A DNA stretch of 43,153 nucleotides, taken from NCBI GenBank assembly GCA_020025955.1, contig JAHHRF010000011.1:1-43153 (forward strand), in the 5' to 3' direction. Position numbers and translations under genes: made by a program. The DNA comes from Sutterella sp. (GTDB lineage: Bacteria > Pseudomonadota > Gammaproteobacteria > Burkholderiales > Burkholderiaceae_F). Positions 1 through 7,331 of this stretch are shown one piece after another (positions within the stretch are counted from its first letter, which is position 1; each line of letters starts with the position of its first letter). Under the pieces are notes generated by a model, which searched no databases, had not been told where the DNA came from, and was given only the letters and a program-made list of their open reading frames with translations.

Positions 1-221
1 TGAAGATGCGCGAGGTCGTCATCCGTTAAATAGTGGCTCGTTGGGGCGTGGGGTTTAGCGCTCGAGGCCTCCATCGATTCCACTAAGGGGTTCGTTGCTA
101 ACAGGCTTTCCGCCTCACCCGCGAGCAAAGCACTCGGCATCGCTAAGAGGCGAACCGATTGGATTTGCTCTTCGGAGAGGGTTTGCTGTTGGGCGAGGCC
201 CGCAACGAGCTTGGGGATCAC
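1..221 (-). CDS. rpoN: RNA polymerase sigma-54 factor RpoN, N-terminal part (runs off the window)
   Basis: Only the first 73 codons are present; the gene continues beyond base 1. I read it by hand from the reverse strand. A GTG at 219-221 overlaps the TGA stop of lptB (GTGA), and the frame stays open to the window edge. The N-terminus has the pattern of sigma-54 region I: a glutamine-rich stretch (LAQQQTLSEEQIQSVRLLAM) followed by a leucine-rich segment ending in a TNPLVES motif, comparable to the L(E)SNPLLE motif of RpoN proteins. RpoN directs polymerase to -24/-12 promoters and needs AAA+ activators. The order kdsD-kdsC-lptC-lptA-lptB-rpoN is conserved in many proteobacteria and supports the call. 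A matching sigma-54 promoter lies in this window ahead of gltI. GTG is the only sensible start, because no ATG lies nearer the lptB stop. Confidence 0.78.
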   Translation of the reverse strand, partial: MIPKLVAGLAQQQTLSEEQIQSVRLLAMPSALLAGEAESLLATNPLVESMEASSAKPHAPTSHYLTDDDLAHL

Positions 222-988
222 GACTTAGGCGGCTCCCACGTGAAGTTGTCCCCGAGGTAGATGGTGCGAACCTGAGGATTGTTGACGATGGTATGCGGCG
301 TCCCCTTGGAGAGCACCGAACCATCGTTAATGATGTAGGCGTGGTCGCAAATCGTGAGCGTTTCTTTGACGTTATGGTCCGTAATCAAGACCCCAATGCC
401 ACGTTCACTCAAATAGTTCACGACACGCTGGATTTCCATCACGGCAATCGGGTCGACCCCGGCAAACGGTTCATCCAACAAGATGAATTGAGGGTTGGCG
501 GCAAGCGCACGGGCAATTTCCGTACGACGGCGTTCCCCGCCCGAAAGCGCCAGGGCTTTGCTCGAGCGAATGTGCTGAATGGAGAGCTCATCGAGCAAGT
601 TTTCCAAACGGCGTTCCACTTCGTCGGCCTTTAAGGGCTTGCCCTCGTCGTCCACCTGAAGTTCGAGAATGGCGCGGATGTTGTCTTCTACCGTGAGCTT
701 ACGAAAGACGCTCGCTTCCTGCGGCAGGTACGAGAGCCCTAAGCGCGCACGCTGGTAGATGGGCAAGTTGGTGAGCGGCTGATCATCCAACGTGATCGAC
801 CCATGGTCGGCGGCCACTAAGCCCACCACCATGTAGAAGGTCGTGGTTTTGCCAGCGCCGTTGGGGCCCAACAGACCCACGACTTCGCCGGACTTCACTT
901 CCAGGCTGACGTCTTTAACAACGGTACGTGCCCCATAACGCTTCTTTAAGTTCGTGGCACGCAGGATGTGGGGAGTGGTTTCGCTCAC
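218..988 (-). CDS. lptB: LPS export ABC transporter ATP-binding protein LptB
   Basis: Cytoplasmic ATPase of the LptB2FG complex that extracts lipopolysaccharide from the inner membrane and pushes it onto the LptC-LptA bridge. The 256-residue protein has a Walker A (GPNGAGKT, about residue 41), the Q-loop region, an ABC signature LSGGERRR (about 148) and a Walker B ILLDEPFAG, then the switch histidine in TDHNV. Length and N-terminal sequence fit the family. The start is GTG at 986-988, two bases after the lptA stop, so translation is probably coupled. The stop overlaps the GTG of rpoN. LptF and LptG are not in the window. Confidence 0.95.
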   Translation of the reverse strand: MSETTPHILRATNLKKRYGARTVVKDVSLEVKSGEVVGLLGPNGAGKTTTFYMVVGLVAADHGSITLDDQPLTNLPIYQRARLGLSYLPQEASVFRKLTVEDNIRAILELQVDDEGKPLKADEVERRLENLLDELSIQHIRSSKALALSGGERRRTEIARALAANPQFILLDEPFAGVDPIAVMEIQRVVNYLSERGIGVLITDHNVKETLTICDHAYIINDGSVLSKGTPHTIVNNPQVRTIYLGDNFTWEPPKS

Positions 989-990
989 AA

Positions 991-1551
991 TTATTCCTTA
1001 GAAGTAGGGGCCGATTCCGTCTTGGCCGGGCTTTGGCGAGGCGCAATGATGGTGGTCACGCGTTGCGGTTGGCCGTTGACGAGCCCACCCTTAATTTCGG
1101 AGCTACCCGTACGCAAGTTGTACGTGATGGCTTCCCCGCGCGTGCTGTCCTTTTCGACACCGTTTTCCGTGCGAAAGAGGGCAGCCTTGCCCGTCAATCG
1201 GATAGTATCCGTCGCTTCATCGTAGACAATGCGTTGCGCCTGAGCGTGAATCTTTTCTTTTACCCCAGGGGTCTTGGGGTCACGAGCCTGGGAGAACGTG
1301 GCCACATGGCCCGTTAACTCGATATAGCGGTAGCCCTTGGGCGTAATCGCCAATTCCAGATGCGCGCCTTTGAGTTCGATCGAGCCCTGACGCACGACCA
1401 CATGACCCGAATAGGTCGCGGTCTGCTTGACTTCGTCGCCGGCAAACTTGTCCGCCGAGACTTCAATGGGTTGTGCACGATCCGTCGAGAGCGCCCAGAC
1501 AGGGGACGCCATCGCCACGCACGTCATTGTGAGAAGGAAAAACGTTTTCAT
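991..1551 (-). CDS. lptA: Periplasmic LPS transport protein LptA
   Basis: Periplasmic beta-jellyroll protein that bridges LptC at the inner membrane to LptD at the outer membrane. The 186-residue product begins with a Sec signal peptide (hydrophobic residues about 4-16, cleavage likely after SPVWA), followed by an OstA-type domain starting at the QPIEVSADKF motif, which is typical of LptA. The last ~20 residues are polar and probably disordered. The start codon overlaps the lptC stop as TAATG, indicating translational coupling. Confidence 0.93.
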   Translation of the reverse strand: MKTFFLLTMTCVAMASPVWALSTDRAQPIEVSADKFAGDEVKQTATYSGHVVVRQGSIELKGAHLELAITPKGYRYIELTGHVATFSQARDPKTPGVKEKIHAQAQRIVYDEATDTIRLTGKAALFRTENGVEKDSTRGEAITYNLRTGSSEIKGGLVNGQPQRVTTIIAPRQSPAKTESAPTSKE

Positions 1552-2150
1552 TACTTTGGAGTCTTCATCGCAGAGGGCACAAAGTGGCTTCGTACCCCGC
1601 CGTTCAAATCAATCGTATGACCGACATGGTCGTAACGCAACCCGCCGTCGGCCTCGGTGGTGTTGGCGCCCCACTGCATCGTCACAGGCGCAGGGGTCGT
1701 AAAGGTATAAGTATCCAAGTAGCCACGCAGGTAATCCGTAGAGAAATGTAACGGCAATTCGTTCGCATACGCCTTACGGTTTGCGACAACATGCCCCGAC
1801 ATTTCAAGGGTTTCCAGCGCATCTGCACTCCAGACGCGATCCGCTTGGATGCGCACGGGTGCCATGTGGGGGTTGAGCGTTAAAAAGCGAACCCCCTCGG
1901 CTCGAATCCGGTTATCCGTGAAGTGCTCAAACGTTTGAGCGGCGAGACGGTGCTTGGGCGTCCCGTCGTTGGAAAAGTCCGTCAACGTGATTTTTTGCGC
2001 ACGAAAGTCGGGACTGTTTTCGCTCGGCACATAGCGCAGCCCCGCTAACTGCTCTTCAATCGAGTAGATGTAGCTGAGCACGGCAAGGATGCTAAGTAAA
2101 ACAATCCCAGCAATGGCGGTTAAACGTTCACGAAAGACGAGACTATTCAC
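1551..2150 (-). CDS. lptC: LPS export protein LptC, inner-membrane anchored
   Basis: Bitopic protein that receives LPS from LptB2FG and hands it to LptA. One N-terminal membrane segment (about residues 13-29) is followed by a periplasmic jellyroll domain. The protein is 199 residues, close to the usual ~190. The start is GTG at 2148-2150, directly after the kdsC stop. Sequence conservation in this family is low, so the call rests on the single anchor, the length and the strict position between kdsC and lptA. Confidence 0.9.
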   Translation of the reverse strand: MNSLVFRERLTAIAGIVLLSILAVLSYIYSIEEQLAGLRYVPSENSPDFRAQKITLTDFSNDGTPKHRLAAQTFEHFTDNRIRAEGVRFLTLNPHMAPVRIQADRVWSADALETLEMSGHVVANRKAYANELPLHFSTDYLRGYLDTYTFTTPAPVTMQWGANTTEADGGLRYDHVGHTIDLNGGVRSHFVPSAMKTPK

Positions 2151-2152
2151 GT

Positions 2153-2689
2153 TTATTTGCCTTGAATAAAGGTTTCAGTGACTAAGCGCACCCAGAGGCC
2201 TTCGGCGTCTAAGACGAGTTCAGCCAAGTCACGCACAGCGCCGTGGCCGCCCGCATGCGGAGCCGTCCAGAGGGCGACATCCTTCACCCAGGTATCGGCA
2301 TCCTTCGGGCAGGCGCTCAGGCCCACACGCTTCAAGATGGGAAGGTCCGGCACGTCGTCGCCCATGTAAGCGACTTCATGGGGCTCGACCCCCTTTTCCT
2401 TTAAGAGCGCTTCAAAGGCGGGCAACTTAAAGCGTTGGCCCTGGTAGACGTCCGTGATCCCGAGTTCACGGGCACGGGCTTCTAAAATCTTGGATTCACG
2501 CCCGGTGATGATGGCGACATCGATGCCTGCCTTCTTGAGCATGACAATGCCTAAGCCGTCACGCACGTTAAAGGCCTTCATGAGTTCGCCTTCAGCGCCC
2601 ATGCAAATGCTGCCGTCCGTTAAGACGCCGTCTACATCGAGTACAACGAGTCGGATGTGACTCGCGCGGTCCAGAATTTCTTGATTCAT
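2153..2689 (-). CDS. kdsC: 3-deoxy-D-manno-octulosonate 8-phosphate phosphatase KdsC
   Basis: HAD-superfamily phosphatase that removes the phosphate from KDO-8-P to give KDO for the LPS inner core. The 178-residue protein has the motif I aspartates in LDVDGVLTDG (about residues 17-26), motif II threonine in ITGRESK, and motif III/IV region with GDDVPDLP. It lacks a cap domain, as expected for the tetrameric KdsC subfamily. The ATG overlaps the kdsD stop by one base (TAATG). It acts right after KdsD and KdsA in KDO synthesis; kdsA is not in the window. Confidence 0.95.
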   Translation of the reverse strand: MNQEILDRASHIRLVVLDVDGVLTDGSICMGAEGELMKAFNVRDGLGIVMLKKAGIDVAIITGRESKILEARARELGITDVYQGQRFKLPAFEALLKEKGVEPHEVAYMGDDVPDLPILKRVGLSACPKDADTWVKDVALWTAPHAGGHGAVRDLAELVLDAEGLWVRLVTETFIQGK

Positions 2690-3672
2690 TAGATCACCTT
2701 GGCGTTGATAAGGTCATGGAGATGCAGGGCACCGATTAAGTGGTTGGCTTCGTCGGTGACCAGCAATTGGTTGCATTGGTTGGTGTTTAACGTTTTCACC
2801 GCCGAGGCCGCTAAGGCATCGGGGTGAATGGTCTTGGGGTTTTTCGTCATCACATCCGCAATCATCAACGGACGGATGTCACCCACGCGTTCGATCAAGC
2901 GACGCAGATCCCCTTCGGTGAAGATCCCGACGACTTCTTGCTGGGCGTTCACCACAGCCGTCATCCCGATGTGCTTACGGGTGATTTCGCTCACGGCATC
3001 GAGTACGGGCACGGTGTCTTCGACCACCGGCATCTTGTCGCCTTCGCGCATGATGTTGCGAACGTGGATTAACAAGCGGCGACCTAAGGCGCCACCCGGA
3101 TGGCTACGCGCAAAGTCTTCCTTCGTGAAGCCCTTGGCGGACAAAAGGGAAACCGCTAACGCGTCCCCTAAAGCCAAGGTCACGGTCGTGGACGTCGTCG
3201 GCGCCAAATTCAAGGGGCAGGCCTCACGCTCAACGTGGCAATTTAAATGCACATTGGCATGACGAGCGAGCGTGGAATTGGGGTTCCCCGTCATCGCAAT
3301 CAAGGCCGCGCCTTCACGCTTTAACGTGGGCACGAACGTTAACAATTCATTGGTTTCACCCGAATACGAAATCGCAATCACGACGTCATCGGCCGTAATC
3401 ATCCCCAAGTCCCCGTGGGCAGCTTCGGCCGCGTGCACGAAGTAAGCGGGCGTGCCCGTGGAGGCAAACGTGGCCGCGAGCTTGCGACCAATATGGCCCG
3501 ACTTGCCGACGCCCGAAATGATTAAGCGACCACGGCAGTTGAGGATTAAGCGATTGGCGTTGAGGAATTCATCACCTAACGACTGAGCGGTTTCGCGGAT
3601 CGCATCCGCCTCACGGTTTAAGACTTCGTGGGCCAGTTGCAATGCGTGCTCGGGATCAAAGGGATAATCCAT
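2689..3672 (-). CDS. kdsD: D-arabinose 5-phosphate isomerase KdsD
   Basis: Converts ribulose-5-phosphate to arabinose-5-phosphate, the first committed substrate for KDO. The 327 residues consist of an N-terminal SIS sugar-isomerase domain (ISGVGKSGHIGRKLAATF and HAAEAAHGDLGM) and two C-terminal CBS repeats from about residue 205. The length matches the E. coli paralogues (~328). It is the first gene of the kdsD-kdsC-lptCAB-rpoN unit. The roughly 200 bases upstream hold the terminator of the convergent-in-order glt operon and an imperfect hairpin, but no promoter I can identify with confidence. Confidence 0.95.
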   Translation of the reverse strand: MDYPFDPEHALQLAHEVLNREADAIRETAQSLGDEFLNANRLILNCRGRLIISGVGKSGHIGRKLAATFASTGTPAYFVHAAEAAHGDLGMITADDVVIAISYSGETNELLTFVPTLKREGAALIAMTGNPNSTLARHANVHLNCHVEREACPLNLAPTTSTTVTLALGDALAVSLLSAKGFTKEDFARSHPGGALGRRLLIHVRNIMREGDKMPVVEDTVPVLDAVSEITRKHIGMTAVVNAQQEVVGIFTEGDLRRLIERVGDIRPLMIADVMTKNPKTIHPDALAASAVKTLNTNQCNQLLVTDEANHLIGALHLHDLINAKVI

Positions 3673-3763
3673 GGAGAAGGGTGTCCTTTTTCTTGAAAAC
3701 AGTATTGCCCTTAATGATAAGCGAAAAGGGCTTCACTCACCTAAGCGCAAGCCCCTTGGAAGG

Positions 3764-3802
3764 TAAAAAAAGGCACACTCTCCACAAAAGAAAGTGTGCC
3801 TT
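3764..3802 (-). terminator. Intrinsic terminator of the gltIJKL operon
   Basis: Read on the minus strand, a 10-bp stem AAGGCACACT/AGTGTGCCTT (3793-3802 with 3770-3779) is followed by seven T residues (3771-3765). It lies 68 bases past the gltL stop. It is the only strong terminator between gltL and kdsD. A second, imperfect GGGGCTT/AAGCCC hairpin sits further down toward kdsD (about 3724-3757). Nothing else is visible in this ~200-base gap. Confidence 0.85.
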
Positions 3803-3869
3803 AAATCGTAAACACTCCTCCAAGTCCGACAAAGGTGAGGTTTACGAGTCGCTAAATTTTGGCGTTAGC

Positions 3870-4604
3870 TTAGTGCTGCAGAATCTTCGAGAGGAACTGC
3901 TGGGCACGTTCGGAATGGGGCGAATTGAAGAATTCCTGCGAGGGGAGGTTTTCAATGATTTCGCCGGCGTCCATGAAGATCACGCGATCAGCCACCTTAC
4001 GGGCAAAGCCCATTTCGTGGGTCACAACCATCATGGTCATGCCTTCCTTAGCCAACTGAACCATCACGTCCAAGACTTCGTTAATCATTTCCGGGTCAAG
4101 GGCGGAGGTGGGTTCGTCAAAGAGCATGCAGATCGGGTCCATGGCGAGCGCACGGGCAATGGCCACGCGCTGCTGCTGACCGCCCGAGAGCTGGCCCGGG
4201 AACTTTTCAGCATGAGCCGAGAGCCCCACGCGATCCAAGAGTTCGAGACCACGCTTGGCGGCTTCGTCACGATCACGCCCTAACACCTTCATCTGAGCAA
4301 GGACTAAGTTTTCCTTGATCGAGAGGTGGGGGAAGAGTTCAAAGTGCTGGAACACCATGCCGACGCGGCTACGCAACTTCGGAAGATTCGTCTTGGGATC
4401 GCCCACGCTGGTGCCATCGACCAAGATGTCCCCTTCCTGGAAGGGTTCTAAGGCGTTAACGGTCTTAATGAGGGTGGACTTCCCGGAGCCCGAGGGACCG
4501 CACACCACGACCACTTCGCCCTTTTCGACGTCGACGGAACAGTTCTTCAAAACCTGGAAGTTACCGTACCACTTACTGATGTTTTTAATTTCAATCATTG
4601 CCAT
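3870..4604 (-). CDS. gltL: Glutamate/aspartate ABC importer, ATP-binding protein GltL
   Basis: ATPase that powers uptake of acidic amino acids through GltJK. The 244-residue protein has Walker A GPSGSGKST (about residue 36), signature LSGGQQQRVAIARAL, Walker B MLFDEPTSALDPE and the switch region VVTHEMGFARKVADR. It is strikingly similar in wording to E. coli GltL as I remember it (for example VFQHFELFPHLSIKENL). The start could be the ATG at 4604 or two codons further in (MIEIKN); no strong Shine-Dalgarno sequence decides between them. It is the last gene of the glt operon, 40 bases after gltK. Confidence 0.93.
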   Translation of the reverse strand: MAMIEIKNISKWYGNFQVLKNCSVDVEKGEVVVVCGPSGSGKSTLIKTVNALEPFQEGDILVDGTSVGDPKTNLPKLRSRVGMVFQHFELFPHLSIKENLVLAQMKVLGRDRDEAAKRGLELLDRVGLSAHAEKFPGQLSGGQQQRVAIARALAMDPICMLFDEPTSALDPEMINEVLDVMVQLAKEGMTMMVVTHEMGFARKVADRVIFMDAGEIIENLPSQEFFNSPHSERAQQFLSKILQH

Positions 4605-4644
4605 GATGGGGTAGATATCCTTATTGCTGGGTTGGAGTCTCGGC

Positions 4645-5325
4645 TCAATGTGCAGGGTTCATCTTGAACTGCAAGCGACGAATTAACATCGACAAGGAGA
4701 GCGACACCGAGAGATAGCACACGGCTGCAAAACCGTACATTAACACGAGTTGACCGTCACGCTGAGCGATTTTCGTAATCGAGCCCATAAAGTCATTGCC
4801 ACTAATGACATAAACCAAACTCGTATCCTGGAACAAAATAATCGTCTGCGTCAGAAGGACCGGCAACATATGGCGGACCGCCTGCGGGAGCACGACGTAA
4901 CGCATAGTCTGAGCATAACTCAGACCCAGGCCGTAAGCCGCCCAGACCTGCCCTTTTTTCACGGACTGAATACCGGCACGCATAATTTCTGCGAAGTAGG
5001 CCGCTTCAAAGAGCACAAACGTAATGATGGCCGTCATGTCCGCCCCGATCATTACGGGGTGGGGCAAGTGGAAGATCACCTGCAGGACTTCCGGCATCAA
5101 GAGGAAGAACCAAAATAAAACCAAGACCAAGGGAATGCTTCGCATCGTGTTGATGTAAAGCTCCGCGGGGAGTCGCACCCAACGCTTGGTCGATAAGCGC
5201 ATGAGCGCTAAAAGGGTCCCGAAGATCCCGCCCAGAATGGCGGTAATCACGGTTAATTCCAGGGTGTAGCGTAAGCCATCCAACAAGAAGTCGGCGCCCT
5301 GCGTCAAGGACGAAAAGTCAATCAT
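4645..5325 (-). CDS. gltK: Glutamate/aspartate ABC importer, permease GltK
   Basis: Inner-membrane permease of the polar amino-acid family (HisM/GlnP type). The 226 residues carry about five hydrophobic segments and the EAA-like loop (EIMRAGIQSVKKGQ...AAYGLG) that docks on the ATPase. An AAGGAG ribosome-binding site lies seven bases before the ATG. It is separated from gltJ by 15 bases. The pair gltJ/gltK forms the membrane heterodimer. Confidence 0.92.
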   Translation of the reverse strand: MIDFSSLTQGADFLLDGLRYTLELTVITAILGGIFGTLLALMRLSTKRWVRLPAELYINTMRSIPLVLVLFWFFLLMPEVLQVIFHLPHPVMIGADMTAIITFVLFEAAYFAEIMRAGIQSVKKGQVWAAYGLGLSYAQTMRYVVLPQAVRHMLPVLLTQTIILFQDTSLVYVISGNDFMGSITKIAQRDGQLVLMYGFAAVCYLSVSLSLSMLIRRLQFKMNPAH

Positions 5326-5340
5326 GAGCGTCTCCTTCGG

Positions 5341-6075
5341 TTAGTTAGCGGCCACAAAGCCAGGGATCTTGGAATGCTTTTCTGCCACCACCATTAAGCG
5401 GTTCACGACTAAAGCGATGATGACGTAGAGCACCGTCGCCCAGCAGTAGGCAGCAAAGAAGTGGAAGGTGTTTTCGCCCATTTCATTGGCGCGCATCGTC
5501 AGTTCCGGTAACCCAATCGTCATCGCCACGGCGGTGTTTTTCACCATGTTCATGGCTTCGCTCGTCAAGGGCGGAAGCACCAAACGGAAGGCCATGGGCA
5601 AAATCACATAGCGATAGCGTTGAATGCCGGTGAGCCCAAGAGCGGTTGCCGCCTGCGAGAGCCCCTTGGGGATGGAACTAATCCCCGCGCGAATCTGTTC
5701 GGCCACACGAGAGCTCGTAAAAAGCCCCAAGCAGAGGAAAGCCGACAGGAACTGGCTCGCAATCGGGTCGCTCGTGATCATCCAGGTCTTGTAGGCCGGG
5801 ATGAGTTCAGGAACAACGAAATACCAAATGAAAATCTGAACGATTAACGGGATATTGCGAAAGAGCTCAATCCAGCCTTCGCAAAAGAGACGCACGGCGC
5901 GATTTTCCGCAGTGCGAAGGGTACCAATGAGGGTGCCTAAAACGAGGGCAAGCGCAAAGCTGCTTACCGCTAAGCCGACGGTCCAATACGCCCCATCCAG
6001 GATATACGCCCACCACGGGGCATCGCTGAAGAGGGATTCTTCCATCAAGCTAGAAAGTGTCATATTTAGCGACAT
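5341..6075 (-). CDS. gltJ: Glutamate/aspartate ABC importer, permease GltJ
   Basis: Second permease subunit, 244 residues, with several membrane segments, an N-terminal periplasm-facing stretch, and the EAA loop (EQIRAGISSIPKGLSQAATALGL). The ELFRNIPLIVQIFIWYF segment is characteristic of amino-acid permeases of this family. An AGAGGT ribosome-binding site precedes the ATG at 6075. The 156-base gap from gltI contains a GC-rich hairpin, which may set a lower level of the membrane subunits relative to the binding protein. Confidence 0.92.
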   Translation of the reverse strand: MSLNMTLSSLMEESLFSDAPWWAYILDGAYWTVGLAVSSFALALVLGTLIGTLRTAENRAVRLFCEGWIELFRNIPLIVQIFIWYFVVPELIPAYKTWMITSDPIASQFLSAFLCLGLFTSSRVAEQIRAGISSIPKGLSQAATALGLTGIQRYRYVILPMAFRLVLPPLTSEAMNMVKNTAVAMTIGLPELTMRANEMGENTFHFFAAYCWATVLYVIIALVVNRLMVVAEKHSKIPGFVAAN

Positions 6076-6162
6076 ACGGTGACCTCTTATCGTTATTGTG
6101 GGACTGAGAAGCGAGTAGGGTGACGCGCCTTCAGGGTCGGTCGAGTGGGTGGTGAGAAGGGG

Positions 6163-6192
6163 AGAAGGGGCGGTGTCGGATTCGCCCCTTCT
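6163..6192. repeat. GC-rich inverted repeat between gltI and gltJ
   Basis: Perfect 10-bp stem AGAAGGGGCG/CGCCCCTTCT around a 10-base loop. On the operon (minus) strand it is not followed by a T-run, so it is more likely an mRNA-stabilising or attenuating hairpin downstream of the binding-protein gene than a true terminator. On the plus strand it is followed by TTTT, but no plus-strand transcript is apparent there. Confidence 0.6.
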
Positions 6193-6231
6193 TTTCTAAC
6201 TCACCCCACAGGGTAAGTTGGGTCGTTTAAC

Positions 6232-7116
6232 TTAGATCCCGTCGCTCGTCGGGTTGGCGAAGTAGCCCTTGGTGACGGAGTTCATCGGGAAGTTCAAGTT
6301 GATGCCCTTCGGAGGAATGGGCTTCATGAACCAGGTTTCGTAGAGGGCCTGTAAGCGACCCGAATCCATCATCCCGCGGATGGTGTCGTCGACTAAGCGC
6401 TTGAACTTGGGATCGTCCTTAGCGAACATCGGCGCATAGGGTTCGGTCGAGAGGCTCGCATCGATAATCTTGAAGTCGTCCGGGTTGGGAAGGTTCGCGA
6501 TCTGACCGGCTAAGAGCACGTCGTCAATGACGTAGGCGTCGGCTCGGCCCGCGGCCACTAACTGCATGGATTCCGCAAAGTCCTTAGTCATCAAGAAGCG
6601 TAAACGCACGCCTTCTTTCTTTTCAAAGGCCTTCAAGAGGGCGACGCTGGTGGTGCCCGCGGTCACGGCCACGGTCTTGCCGTTTAAGTCACGAAGGGTG
6701 TTGATGCCGCTCTTCTTGTTGACGGCAGCCGTCACCTGGATCCCGAAGTAGTTGATCCCGAAGCCAGCAGCTTCCTGACGCTTCTTGGAGTTCGTGGTGG
6801 ACCCGCATTCAATGTCCACGGTACCGTTCTGGATCAAGGGAATACGGTTGGCACTCGTCACGGCCTGGTATTCGATCTTCAAGTCAGGGCGATTGAGTTC
6901 TTTCTTCACGGATTCAGCCACAGCCTTACAGACTTCAAAGCCGTAACCCGCCGGGGTGCCGTCCGCTAAGAGGTAAGAGAAAGGCACGCTCGATTCACGG
7001 TAGCCCAAGGTCATCGTGCCGGTGTCGGCAATCTTGGCTAAGGTGTCGGTTGCGCTAGCAACACCGCTCGTCATCGCGAGCGCCACGGCCACTGCACTCA
7101 TTAAGGTCTTTTTCAT
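6232..7116 (-). CDS. gltI: Periplasmic glutamate/aspartate-binding protein GltI
   Basis: Substrate-binding protein of the glt importer. I start it at the ATG at 7114-7116 rather than the longer open frame (to 7203). The MKKTLMSAVAVALAM signal peptide begins there, a good TCAGGAG ribosome-binding site precedes it, and the upstream part would overlap the sigma-54 promoter. The mature protein (after about residue 22) shows the SBP_bac_3 fold motifs: YRESSVPFSY, NRIPLIQNGTVDIECGSTTN and a type-II lobe signature. These closely follow E. coli GltI from memory. The product is 294 residues. It is the first gene of gltIJKL, expressed from the -24/-12 promoter at 7186-7203. Confidence 0.94.
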   Translation of the reverse strand: MKKTLMSAVAVALAMTSGVASATDTLAKIADTGTMTLGYRESSVPFSYLLADGTPAGYGFEVCKAVAESVKKELNRPDLKIEYQAVTSANRIPLIQNGTVDIECGSTTNSKKRQEAAGFGINYFGIQVTAAVNKKSGINTLRDLNGKTVAVTAGTTSVALLKAFEKKEGVRLRFLMTKDFAESMQLVAAGRADAYVIDDVLLAGQIANLPNPDDFKIIDASLSTEPYAPMFAKDDPKFKRLVDDTIRGMMDSGRLQALYETWFMKPIPPKGINLNFPMNSVTKGYFANPTSDGI

Positions 7117-7185
7117 AACACTCACTCCTGAAATTAGTAAAGAGAAGGTTGCCCAACACAAAGGGCGCGCTGTTACTAATCCATG

Positions 7186-7203
7186 TAGCAAAGGCCGTGC
7201 CAA
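7186..7203 (-). promoter_or_regulatory. Sigma-54 (-24/-12) promoter of gltIJKL
   Basis: On the minus strand the sequence is TTGGCACGGCCTTTGCTA. It matches the consensus YTGGCACGNNNNTTGCW at every key base, with GG and GC the required distance apart. The predicted transcription start is about 7176, leaving a 60-base leader before the gltI ATG. No sigma-70 promoter of comparable quality is visible here. Confidence 0.88.
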
Positions 7204-7239
7204 AAAATTTTTCGCCTAAATTTTCAAGGAAACCCCAAT

Positions 7240-7283
7240 AAAAAAGCCCTTCTTTCCCAGGAGTGAGGAAAAGAAAGGCTTTT
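7240..7283 (-). terminator. Intrinsic terminator after the crotonase-family gene
   Basis: On the minus strand AAAAGCC...TTTC pairs with GAAA...GGGCTTTTTT, an imperfect stem followed by a T-rich run (7246-7240). It ends the transcript from the gene at 7332-8093. It lies between the NtrC box and the sigma-54 promoter, so it separates the upstream transcript from glt. Confidence 0.75.
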
Positions 7284-7286
7284 GAT

Positions 7287-7303
7287 TGCACTAAACTGGT
7301 GCA
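7287..7303. promoter_or_regulatory. NtrC-type enhancer box upstream of gltI
   Basis: TGCACTAAACTGGTGCA fits the 17-base NtrC consensus TGCACY-N5-GGTGCA. An adjacent GGTGCA-TAGC-GCACC dyad overlaps its right half (7298-7312). Its centre is about 119 bases upstream of the predicted start at 7176, close to the spacing of NtrC sites at glnAp2. The ntrC gene is not in this window. Confidence 0.78.
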
Positions 7304-7331
7304 TAGCGCACCAATTTGGAAAACTGGAAGG

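Noticed and set aside
6163..6192. True terminator between gltI and gltJ
   Set aside because: On the operon strand no T-run follows the stem, and the downstream permease genes must be expressed.
7117..7203. N-terminal extension of gltI to 7203
   Set aside because: It would overlap the sigma-54 promoter and the leader, and the signal peptide with its ribosome-binding site starts at 7116.
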